Source of the DNA: Paenibacillus faecis
GTDB lineage: Bacteria; Bacillota; Bacilli; Paenibacillales; Paenibacillaceae
Assembly (NCBI RefSeq): GCF_008084145.1
Contig: NZ_VSDO01000001.1
Location: 1,068,840 to 1,132,839 of the forward strand
DNA: 64,000 bases
Direction: 5' to 3'
Below are positions 1 to 7,437 of the stretch, in pieces. A program made the position numbers and the translations under genes. The first letter of the stretch is position 1; the number at the start of each line of letters is the position of its first letter. The notes under the pieces were generated by a model. That model made no database searches. It worked only from the letters and a program-made list of their open reading frames with translations, and was not told the origin of the DNA.

Positions 1-2602
1 CGCCCTTGATGCGGTAGCCGCCGAAGTCGGCGCCTTCCGGGTTGCTGTAAACAATACGGAACATCCGGTCCGCAAACAGCGTCTCCACCGATGCTTTGCC
101 GTCCTGGTCGAACTGCGGCTTCACCAGCTTCGGCTCGAGCATCAGATCGCCGTACACCCCTTTTACGCCGAATACTTCCGTCAATTGGGTCAGCAGCAGC
201 CAGCTCGCCGAACCCGTCAAGTATGGGTACATGCCGCGGCCTTTCTCGTTAATGTATTCCGGAATTCCCGGGTACATCCGGCTCTTCCCGAAATCGACGG
301 ACAAGCGGTAAATGGAGTCCAAAACTTCGAAGCCTTCTTTCACAAAGCCTCGTTTATACAACGCGTTGGCGTACATCACGGTCATATGGCTGAACATCGC
401 GCCGTTTTCTTTGTGACCGAACGCAAACCCGAACGCGCGGCCCAAATCCTGTTGAATTCCGCCAAAGCGGGAATTCAGCCGGTAGCCGATCCGCTCGTCT
501 TTCAAGTATCGATCGACGGCTGCGGTTATTTTGCCGACCTGCTCCTCGGTCGCGACGCCGCCCATAATGCTGAAGACTTGGCCGGTAAGCGTCATGCGGA
601 CCCCTTGCGGATGATCGCCTTCCACCCGTTCGGCGTGATCGTTGTAATATCCGTTGAACCATTCGTAGCCTTCCTGGCTCTTAATCCATTCGTTTTTGCG
701 CAGGTGCCCGATCATCCACTCGGCTTTGCGCTTTAAGTCCTCGGCCGCTTGCTCAAGATCCAGCTTCACCTTCACGCCGGAAACGGTCGGTACGATCGCA
801 TCGTAATAACGGCCCAGCAGGGCGCGTTTATCCGCAATGCTGTCGTAGGAGACCGGCGCCGTGAGGGTATCGAACAGGACCGCCATTTCCTCGGCGACTT
901 CCAGCGACGCCAGACCTTTCTTCTCCCGCAGGGCAAGCAGCAGATTGGAGAGCTCCAGCAGGTTGCTCGCATAAAAAGCGGTAAACGCAACGCTTTCGCC
1001 GCGGTTCGGCGCGAGATCCAGGCCGTCGTTCCAATCCGCTCCTTCAAGCAGGATGTTGCCGTTCTCGCCGACATGGAAGAAAGTCGTCATATTTTGCAGC
1101 AAAATATGCTCCAGGATGGAGCCCTCGTAGACCTTTCCTTCCTTGGTCAACAGCTTGTTGCCTTGCTCCGGAGTCCAGTTCAGGTCCCGGTCCTTGCACC
1201 GCTTCACGAATACGTCCCGGAAATAGGTCTGCGGCTGCAGGAGCAGCTCCAGGTCGCCGCTTTGATGGATATACAGCAGCGTCGTCAGAAGCGGCCATGC
1301 GCCATGGTCCATCCAGACGCGCGGGATGTTGTTGCGGTCGGCGACGAATTCACCGGGTTTCGTTCCGATGATGGTCGCGTTGCTTCCGTCGATCCGTACG
1401 CCCGCATAGTTGTTAAGCAGCAGATGTCTTACTTCCGCCGGCTCCATGACCATCAGCGCCAGGCAATCCTGCCACAAATCCCGCCAGCCGCGTCCGCCCC
1501 GGCCATAATCGTGGTATGGCAGGAAGGAGTTGCCGTAGAGACGGCGCAAAATCGGCTGCAGCGTGACCCATTTCATCCACAAGTCCTGCTCGGTATCGCC
1601 GGAATGGAAGGACACGGTGTCGAGCTTCTCTTGCCAGTAACGCTGATTGTCCGCGAGGAGACTGTCAAACCGGGCCGCGGACAAATAACGCTCCGCGATT
1701 TGCTGCGGGCGGGTCCGATCGTCCGTAATCAGCATAGCTACGATATAAGAAGCGGATTGTCCCGCTTCCAGTTGAATCGGGGCAAAACGAAGAGCGCCGA
1801 TCGCTTCGTAGCCTTCCAGGGACGCGCCGGCTTGTACGGACGGTTCCAGATTGGCCACCACCGCTTCCGGCCAATCCAAGGCTCCGCCTTCTCCGGCGAA
1901 CACTTCGGTTTCCGGAAAGAACCCGACGGGAGCTTCCCCCGCAGCACCGGATCCGAACACGCTGTAAGTCACCTTATTCACCCGGTGTCCGCGCTCATCG
2001 AAGGACAGCGCAGGCTGAACCTCGATCCCGTGATCCGAGGTGAACACCCGGTGAAGCAGGGATGTCACATGACGATGGTCGCGAAGATCGTCGGCCGAAC
2101 GCCCGTAGATCGGTACCGCCGCTGTCGGCGTCAGTCGAAGCACGCTCTTGCCCGTATTCGTCAGCGTCACTTTCATAAGCTCGATTTTATCTTCCGTAAC
2201 CGGGACAAAATTGACCGTTTCCGCACGCAGCCCCGTTTCCGCATTCTCGCGGATCACTTTATGCCAGAGGAACCCGGCTTCCACCGCGCTGTTTTCTTTG
2301 CCGTTCGAGAACAGCTCGGCATTTTGTTTCGCCGAATTGCCGCTGACCGACCAAGCCCCGGCACCTTCGATATGAACCCAGAAATTCCGTGATGCCTTGG
2401 AATTGTGGAGATCCATCACCGAAACCGGTTCCATCAGAAATGTATTATGGCTTGACGTCATTTCTCCATGCAGGTTTGGCGTGATCGCGGACATCATGCC
2501 CGCTTCGTTTACCAGAGGAAAATATAAAAAACTGCTCTTTTCCGGCTGCTCCAACCGGAACTCGCCGTTCTTGCCAAGAAACTTCCAACTTTCGTATGTC
2601 AT
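1..2602 (-). CDS. GH94 glycoside phosphorylase (laminaribiose/cellobiose phosphorylase-like), 3' end cut by window edge
   Basis: Inferred role: intracellular phosphorolysis of an imported beta-glucoside disaccharide to alpha-glucose 1-phosphate plus glucose. At least 867 codons are open to position 1 with no stop. Seen: an N-terminal beta-sandwich region, then an (alpha/alpha)6 barrel with GRGGRGWRDLWQDC near residue 366, NNIPRVWMDHGAW, and LLEGADWNDGLDL at about 518-530. The ADWND segment carries the catalytic Asp in characterised GH94 enzymes. The last visible residues belong to the C-terminal beta domain, so the full protein should be only slightly longer, around 900 aa. That exceeds cellobiose phosphorylase (about 820) and is close to the bacterial laminaribiose phosphorylase known from a Paenibacillus. 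The ATG at 2602 has a purine-rich GGAAAGGGAAG in front. It is the last visible gene of the SBP-permease-permease operon. Family is certain; the substrate is inferred. Confidence 0.88.
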   Translation of the reverse strand, partial: MTYESWKFLGKNGEFRLEQPEKSSFLYFPLVNEAGMMSAITPNLHGEMTSSHNTFLMEPVSVMDLHNSKASRNFWVHIEGAGAWSVSGNSAKQNAELFSNGKENSAVEAGFLWHKVIRENAETGLRAETVNFVPVTEDKIELMKVTLTNTGKSVLRLTPTAAVPIYGRSADDLRDHRHVTSLLHRVFTSDHGIEVQPALSFDERGHRVNKVTYSVFGSGAAGEAPVGFFPETEVFAGEGGALDWPEAVVANLEPSVQAGASLEGYEAIGALRFAPIQLEAGQSASYIVAMLITDDRTRPQQIAERYLSAARFDSLLADNQRYWQEKLDTVSFHSGDTEQDLWMKWVTLQPILRRLYGNSFLPYHDYGRGGRGWRDLWQDCLALMVMEPAEVRHLLLNNYAGVRIDGSNATIIGTKPGEFVADRNNIPRVWMDHGAWPLLTTLLYIHQSGDLELLLQPQTYFRDVFVKRCKDRDLNWTPEQGNKLLTKEGKVYEGSILEHILLQNMTTFFHVGENGNILLEGADWNDGLDLAPNRGESVAFTAFYASNLLELSNLLLALREKKGLASLEVAEEMAVLFDTLTAPVSYDSIADKRALLGRYYDAIVPTVSGVKVKLDLEQAAEDLKRKAEWMIGHLRKNEWIKSQEGYEWFNGYYNDHAERVEGDHPQGVRMTLTGQVFSIMGGVATEEQVGKITAAVDRYLKDERIGYRLNSRFGGIQQDLGRAFGFAFGHKENGAMFSHMTVMYANALYKRGFVKEGFEVLDSIYRLSVDFGKSRMYPGIPEYINEKGRGMYPYLTGSASWLLLTQLTEVFGVKGVYGDLMLEPKLVKPQFDQDGKASVETLFADRMFRIVYSNPEGADFGGYRIKG

Positions 2603-2706
2603 CTTCCCTTTCTCCCTCTCTCTTTATTTTTCTCTAGTCAAAATCCTGTAAATTGGCATAAATGAATCCCGCTCCCCGAAGGTACACGGGATTCCTTATG
2701 AGTTGT

Positions 2707-3543
2707 TTAGGACTTCACGGCACCCGCAAGAGCACCGTCAACGAGGTATTTTTGAATGAACGTATAAAGAAGGATCAGCGGAGCGGCTACGATCGAAATG
2801 CCGCAGGCCAGAAGCGGCCAGTTGTTGCCGTATTGCCCCTTAAACTCCTTCAGGCCGAAGGTGATCGGATAGTTCGCCTTACTCGGAAGGTACATAATCG
2901 GTCCGACGAAGTCGTTCCAAATCCCGATCGCCGTCAAGATAACGCCCGTCGCGATGACCGGCTTCATGAGCGGCATGATCATTTGGAACAAATAGCGAAA
3001 ATAACCCGATCCATCGATCCCCGCGGCTTCGTCCAGCTCCCGGCTGATCGCCTTGATATATCCGACGAACATCATAAATACGACGCCGGTTCCCGAGGTT
3101 TTCAGGATAATATAGCCAAGCTTCGTATCATAACCGAAGAAACTCAGGCTCTCCCGCAGCGAAAGCATCAGCTTGTACTGGGCGACCATCGGATTCGGCA
3201 GGAACTGCGAGAGCAGGAAGAACAGATAGATAAACCCGCTCCATTTCACATAACCGCGCGCAACCGGGAAGGCGCCCATGACGGAGACGATGATCGTCAG
3301 AACGGTCGCGATCCCTGTGTAGAGCACACTGTTCAGGAAGTAATTGGCGAAGTTGCCTTCCGTCCAAGCGGTGACGTAGTTTTCCCATTGAGCTTCTTTT
3401 ACGATCCCGATCGGATTCATCAAGTACTCGGGATACGATTTGATGGATACGTTCAGCACCAAAATCAAAGGAACCACATAGAGGACCAAAAGAACGGCGA
3501 TGACGGCATATGAGAGAATCGTAAACGATTTGGAATTTTTCAT
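2707..3543 (-). CDS. Carbohydrate ABC transporter permease (MalG/LacG-like)
   Basis: One of the two inner-membrane subunits of an oligosaccharide importer of the CUT1 family. The 278 aa show a first membrane segment at about 10-32 and further segments to the C terminus. The EAA loop that docks the ATPase is ELDEAAGIDGSGYFRYLF at 169-186. The ATG at 3543 has a GAGAGGTGGA ribosome site embedded in the end of the upstream permease gene, two bases away, so the pair is translationally coupled. There is no ATPase gene in the visible cluster; CUT1 systems in Bacillales commonly share a separate MsmX-type ATPase, which is an inference here. Confidence 0.93.
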   Translation of the reverse strand: MKNSKSFTILSYAVIAVLLVLYVVPLILVLNVSIKSYPEYLMNPIGIVKEAQWENYVTAWTEGNFANYFLNSVLYTGIATVLTIIVSVMGAFPVARGYVKWSGFIYLFFLLSQFLPNPMVAQYKLMLSLRESLSFFGYDTKLGYIILKTSGTGVVFMMFVGYIKAISRELDEAAGIDGSGYFRYLFQMIMPLMKPVIATGVILTAIGIWNDFVGPIMYLPSKANYPITFGLKEFKGQYGNNWPLLACGISIVAAPLILLYTFIQKYLVDGALAGAVKS

Positions 3544-3545
3544 AA

Positions 3546-4439
3546 TTAATATTCCACCTCTCTCTTACGCGTCTGTTTGACAGCCACGATGACGAACACC
3601 AGGATAATCAGGAACTGCACGACGGACAAGGCCGAAGGCAAGCCCATCTCCAGGCTTCCGCGGAACGTTTCTTTATACACGTCATAGGCCATCGTTCTGG
3701 TGTTGAATTTACCGTCGGTCGTAGCCAGGATAATATCGAAGGTCGACATCGCGCCGATAATCGAAAGCAGCATATTCACGGTGAAGGACGGAGCGATCAA
3801 CGGGAACGTGATATGGCGGAAAGCCTGCCATTTGTTGGTTCCGTCGATGTGTCCCGCTTCATACAAGTCTTTCGGCACGGATTGCAGCCCCGCCAGGAAG
3901 ATCAGCATGGAATAGCCCATGTACATCCAGATTTGTACGAAGATGATGTAACCGAACGCATGCGTAAAGCTGGCAAAAAACATATCTTTATAGCCGAACA
4001 GCTTGTCGTACAGCATGTTGACCGGTCCGCTCATCGGATCGAACATCATGCTCCAGATCAGAGCGACAACGGCCACCCCCAGGACGACCGGGAGGAAAAA
4101 GACGGCTCGGTAGAAGTAATCCCCGCGTAGCCGTTGGTTAATCAGTACGGCGACAAACAAGGCGACCCCGTTCTGAACGATCGTCACGACAAACATGAAG
4201 ATTAATGTATTTAAAATGGAGCGCCAGCGTTCTCCAGAGTTTCCGGAGTAGAATAAATCATGATAGTTGTCCAGGCCTACAAAATTCATGGAGCTTCCCG
4301 GAACATTTTTCACGTCCGTAAAGGAGTAAATAACGGTCATGACGGAAGGTCCGAAATAGAAAATCAGATACAAAGCCATAGGAATCAGAAGCAATAAATA
4401 AGGTAAATATCGCGAAAAGCCTTTGCCAAATGGATACAT
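3546..4439 (-). CDS. Carbohydrate ABC transporter permease (MalF/UgpA-like)
   Basis: Partner permease of the same importer, 297 aa, with about six membrane segments (first at about 11-29). Its EAA loop DLYEAGHIDGTNKWQAF lies at 191-207 and has Gly instead of the second Ala. The frame is open to a TTG at 4466, but the ATG at 4439 is preferred because GAGGTGAG lies 5-6 bases ahead of it. It sits between the binding protein and the second permease in one transcription unit. Family assignment is secure; the sugar is inferred from the neighbouring GH94 gene. Confidence 0.93.
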   Translation of the reverse strand: MYPFGKGFSRYLPYLLLLIPMALYLIFYFGPSVMTVIYSFTDVKNVPGSSMNFVGLDNYHDLFYSGNSGERWRSILNTLIFMFVVTIVQNGVALFVAVLINQRLRGDYFYRAVFFLPVVLGVAVVALIWSMMFDPMSGPVNMLYDKLFGYKDMFFASFTHAFGYIIFVQIWMYMGYSMLIFLAGLQSVPKDLYEAGHIDGTNKWQAFRHITFPLIAPSFTVNMLLSIIGAMSTFDIILATTDGKFNTRTMAYDVYKETFRGSLEMGLPSALSVVQFLIILVFVIVAVKQTRKREVEY

Positions 4440-4532
4440 CTCTCTCACCTCGCAGGTCCAAATCAAATAATGATCGGGGTCTGCCTACGCAGACCCCGAG
4501 GGCAGTATGGTCTTTATAATTTTCTCTCTACA

Positions 4533-5897
4533 TTATTTTGGAGCTGCTGCTTCCCATTCTTTTTGTTGTACGTCAGCCAGTTCTTTAGCGGTCTTGAATT
4601 GTCCGCCCGGTGCCAGGTATTCCGTGTGGACACCTTCGGCAGCCAAATGTTCGCCCACGTTTTCGCGGTTGATCATCATGATTTCATAAGCCAATTCAAA
4701 GTCGCCGAGGTAAGGAGTCAGCTCTTTGTCGATGAACTCGCTGTCCGTAGAGATGTTGTCCTGGGTAGGAATGAACCCTGCAGCTTTGACGAATGTCGTG
4801 TAGTTCTCAGGCTCGGAGAAGAACTCCAGCCATTTGAGCGCGCCCTCTTTGTTCGGGCCTTTCTCCGCGGCATACCAGGTCACATCGTACTTCCCTACGA
4901 ACGAAGCGTTTTTCGCGGCGTCTTCAGTAGCCGGAAGCGGGAAGTATCCGAATTTCAGTTCCGGGTTCGCTGTCGCAATCGTCGGAGCGTCCCACGATCC
5001 GTCAGCCAGCATCGCCGTTTTACCAGCCGCGAAGATGGAAGGAACGGAAGCGTAGTCGATACCCATGAATCCGTCGATCATGTAGTTGTCTTGAATCGTT
5101 TTTGCTTTTTCCAGCACTTCGATCGCTTCAGCGTCGTTAAACGCGGTTTCGCCTTTCCAAACGCCTTCGATCCATTTTTGCTGGTTGCCGCCGCCCAGAA
5201 TTTTCGACTGAAGCGCGAATACCGGCAGCTTCAACGGCCATACGTCTTTACCTGCAACCGCGATCGGCGTGATGCCTTTTGCTTTCAAATCATCGTTAAG
5301 TTTGATGAATTCGGACCAGGTTTTAGGCACGCTCAGTCCGTTTTCTTCAAAAATTTGCTTGTTGTAGAACAAACCGGACATCGCCACTTTACCGGTAGGA
5401 ATCGCGTACACTTTGCCGTTGTATGTACCGGCTTTTTCAATGTCGTTGGCGTTCCAGTTTTTCACGAACGGCTGGTCGGACAGATCCGCGATCAGGCCCG
5501 CGTCGATCCATTGCTGCCAGTCCGGCGTTTTCGCTCCGGGAGTCCATTCTTGAGGCGAAAGTCTCATCCCCGAAAGGTCGGCCAAAATATCTACGTCGTT
5601 AGCCGTAATCCGCGCTCTTTGCGCTTGTTTATATTCGTCGTCCGGACCGGTGGTCGTGTATTCCACTTTATACTCCGGATACTTTTCTTCGAATTTCTTG
5701 TTGATTTCTTCCATTGCCTTGTTGATGTTCTCTTGTTTCCAATGGAGAATCTTGATCACTTTCTTCTCCCCGGTTGCGGCATTGCCACCGCTTTCACCCG
5801 CCGGCGCCGCGTTGCCGCCTTTGTTGCCGCCGCCGCAAGCCGCGAGGCTAAGCGTAAGAGCACCCGCAAGTACCAAGGCTGAAATTCTCTTGACCAT
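4533..5897 (-). CDS. ABC transporter sugar-binding lipoprotein
   Basis: Extracellular substrate-binding protein of the importer, 454 aa. It begins with a lipoprotein signal (MVKRISALVLAGALTLSLAAC) whose lipobox LAAC gives lipidated Cys-21, followed by a Gly/Asn/Ala linker and a family 1 solute-binding fold (KVIKILHWKQENIN start, later LADGSWDAPTIA and EGALKWLEFFSEPEN). The ATG at 5897 has a GGGGG ribosome site 9 bases upstream. It is the first gene of the operon and is transcribed from a promoter whose spacer contains a LacI-type operator, so it should be strongly repressed without the inducing sugar. Confidence 0.94.
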   Translation of the reverse strand: MVKRISALVLAGALTLSLAACGGGNKGGNAAPAGESGGNAATGEKKVIKILHWKQENINKAMEEINKKFEEKYPEYKVEYTTTGPDDEYKQAQRARITANDVDILADLSGMRLSPQEWTPGAKTPDWQQWIDAGLIADLSDQPFVKNWNANDIEKAGTYNGKVYAIPTGKVAMSGLFYNKQIFEENGLSVPKTWSEFIKLNDDLKAKGITPIAVAGKDVWPLKLPVFALQSKILGGGNQQKWIEGVWKGETAFNDAEAIEVLEKAKTIQDNYMIDGFMGIDYASVPSIFAAGKTAMLADGSWDAPTIATANPELKFGYFPLPATEDAAKNASFVGKYDVTWYAAEKGPNKEGALKWLEFFSEPENYTTFVKAAGFIPTQDNISTDSEFIDKELTPYLGDFELAYEIMMINRENVGEHLAAEGVHTEYLAPGGQFKTAKELADVQQKEWEAAAPK

Positions 5898-5999
5898 GTT
5901 GTTACCCCCTAATAATGGTAAATAGTTCGACGGGCCACGTTTTCGAAAAGATCTTTCGCTAAATTTTCGTAAATTTCGCTCTATCGAAGCGAATTCTTC

Positions 6000-6027
6000 G
6001 TTATCTTTCCGAAAGCGGTTTCGTCAA
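6000..6027 (-). promoter_or_regulatory. SigA-type promoter of the sugar ABC/GH94 operon
   Basis: On the minus strand TTGACG (6027-6022) and GATAAC (6005-6000) are separated by 16 bases. The spacer is filled by the palindrome CGAAAGCGGTTTCG, which would let a bound repressor block RNA polymerase directly. The start site would be near 5993, giving about 95 bases of leader before the binding-protein gene. Confidence 0.6.
6010..6023. promoter_or_regulatory. LacI-family operator O1 (CGAAA-N4-TTTCG)
   Basis: The sequence CGAAAGCGGTTTCG has perfect 5-bp arms around four central bases. An identical architecture (CGAAAGTCGTTTCG) recurs at 6224-6237 over the divergent promoter, which is good evidence for an operator pair used by the adjacent LacI repressor. 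A relaxed version with a 5-base centre, CGAAAAGATCTTTCG, lies at 5944-5958 inside the transcribed leader and could be an auxiliary site. Confidence 0.65.
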
Positions 6028-6186
6028 AACACATTATTACATCAAAACCGAAGTTTGTAAAGAGGATTTTTTCGCCGCTTTAAACAATAGGATTCCGCTT
6101 TCGATATTAGGAGACGGATGCTCTAATTCCGCAATAATCCTACATAAAATGCTGTTTTTTCACCCCCTTCTGTCCGACATTTTTCA

Positions 6187-6214
6187 TTGACTTGATGAAG
6201 GTGAAGAATGTAAA
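6187..6214 (+). promoter_or_regulatory. Promoter of the LacI-family regulator
   Basis: TTGACT (6187-6192), a 16-base spacer and TGTAAA (6209-6214) point toward the regulator gene. The predicted start near 6221 falls just before operator O2, implying autorepression. Confidence 0.5.
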
Positions 6215-6223
6215 CTTATTTTA

Positions 6224-6237
6224 CGAAAGTCGTTTCG
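6224..6237. promoter_or_regulatory. LacI-family operator O2 at the regulator's own start site
   Basis: CGAAAGTCGTTTCG matches O1 in both arms and spacing and differs only in the four central bases. It lies directly downstream of the predicted -10 box. A weaker palindrome, TCGTTTTAAACGA, is at 6274-6286 just before the ribosome site and may be a third contact. Confidence 0.65.
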
Positions 6238-6300
6238 CAGTTTGAAAACCAGGAAAACGACGATGTTGAGAAATCGTTTTAAACGAAGGGGGCTTTCTTT

Positions 6301-7329
6301 TTGACGATCAATATTAAAACGATTGCGGAAATGGCGGGCGTCTCCGTATCCACCGTATCCAAAATCATTAATAATTATAGCGATATTTCCGAAGAAACTA
6401 AGACGAAAGTCCTCGAAATTATGAAACAAACCGGCTATGTTCCCTCAAATTCCGCGAAAACATTAGCCACCAAGAAATCAAATTTGATCGGGGTCATTTT
6501 CGCAGGAAAATTGAACATCGACTTTACGCATCCTTTCTTCGTCGAGGTGTTGAACGCTTTTAAGAAGCAGATGGGTTTCCTGGGCTACGATTTGCTGTTC
6601 TTCTCGAATGAGAAGTCCCATGCCATCGATGGCGATTATTTGGCCAGATGCCGCCATTTTCACGTAGACGGCTGCATCATCGTAACCGGCCAGCAGGTCG
6701 AGCCGTCCATCAGCGAACTGGATCACAGCGAAATCCCCTGCATCGGCGTCGATATCGAATTAAAGGGCAAAAGTTCCGGTTATATTATGTCCGACAATTA
6801 TAAAATGTCTTACAAAGTCGTCGAGCATTTTTATCTGCAGGGGTACCGCGAGCTTGGCTATATCGGAAGCACTTCCGAATCGGATATCTCGAATATGCGT
6901 GAGAAGGGCTACAAGGACGCGATCGAAAGTTTCGGGCTTCCGATTACGGAGAACTGGTTCGTGAACGGGGAGAACTTTTTCGAGGAGAGCGGCTATGAAG
7001 CCGTAAGCCGAATGATCGACTCGGGTGCGAACCTGCCGCGCGCTATATTTGCGGCTTCGGATCTGCTGGCTATCGGTGCGATGAAAGCCTTGAGGGAACG
7101 CGGGTTTCAAATTCCCCAAGATATCGCCATCATCGGCTGCGATGATATCGAAGCCTGCAAGTACACAACCCCGGCTCTCTCAACAATCCGTCAGAACAAG
7201 GACAAAATCGGCCGTCTGGCCGCGTCCCTGCTGTTCGACCTCATCAACTCCCAGTCGGAAACCAGCAACGTCGTGGTCGAACCCGAACTGGTCATTCGCG
7301 AATCTTGCGGGAGCAAGATCACTGTTTAA
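6301..7329 (+). CDS. LacI/GalR-family transcriptional repressor
   Basis: Local regulator of the divergent sugar-uptake operon, 342 aa. The HTH is at the extreme N terminus (TIAEMAGVSVSTVSKIINN, residues 5-23), followed by a hinge with LATKKSNLIGVIF and a periplasmic-binding-protein-like effector domain to the C terminus (ASDLLAIGAMKALRERG; IGCDDIEACKYTTPALSTI). The start is TTG at 6301 with GAAGGGGG 8 bases ahead; starting here keeps the usual position of the HTH. Divergent orientation and paired operators indicate repression of the transporter operon plus autorepression. The inducer would be the transported beta-glucoside or a product of it (inference). Confidence 0.93.
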   Translation: MTINIKTIAEMAGVSVSTVSKIINNYSDISEETKTKVLEIMKQTGYVPSNSAKTLATKKSNLIGVIFAGKLNIDFTHPFFVEVLNAFKKQMGFLGYDLLFFSNEKSHAIDGDYLARCRHFHVDGCIIVTGQQVEPSISELDHSEIPCIGVDIELKGKSSGYIMSDNYKMSYKVVEHFYLQGYRELGYIGSTSESDISNMREKGYKDAIESFGLPITENWFVNGENFFEESGYEAVSRMIDSGANLPRAIFAASDLLAIGAMKALRERGFQIPQDIAIIGCDDIEACKYTTPALSTIRQNKDKIGRLAASLLFDLINSQSETSNVVVEPELVIRESCGSKITV

Positions 7330-7340
7330 GCACTATAATA

Positions 7341-7370
7341 GGACACCCCTGCATCTAAGCGGGAGTGTCC
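7341..7370 (+). terminator. Terminator after the LacI regulator
   Basis: GGACAC and GTGTCC pair around a short loop and are followed by TTCTTT. It lies 12 bases after the stop codon. Confidence 0.6.
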
Positions 7371-7382
7371 TTCTTTATGCCC

Positions 7383-7424
7383 AAAAAAACGGCTGGAAAG
7401 GAACCGAGGTTCCCGTCCAGCCGT
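7383..7424 (-). terminator. Terminator of glnA
   Basis: ACGGCTGGA (7389-7397) pairs perfectly with TCCAGCCGT (7416-7424), with an inner AGGAACC/GGTTCC stem. On the minus strand it ends in a run of seven T. It lies 14 bases beyond the glnA stop. Confidence 0.85.
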
Positions 7425-7437
7425 TGCTTTGTTATTT

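Noticed and set aside
749..2392. 547-codon plus-strand open frame
   Set aside because: It lies opposite the GH94 gene, has no ribosome site and encodes no recognisable domain; antisense artefact of GC-biased codons.
4470..5882. 470-codon plus-strand open frame
   Set aside because: Antisense to the sugar-binding lipoprotein gene, which has clear signal peptide and family motifs.
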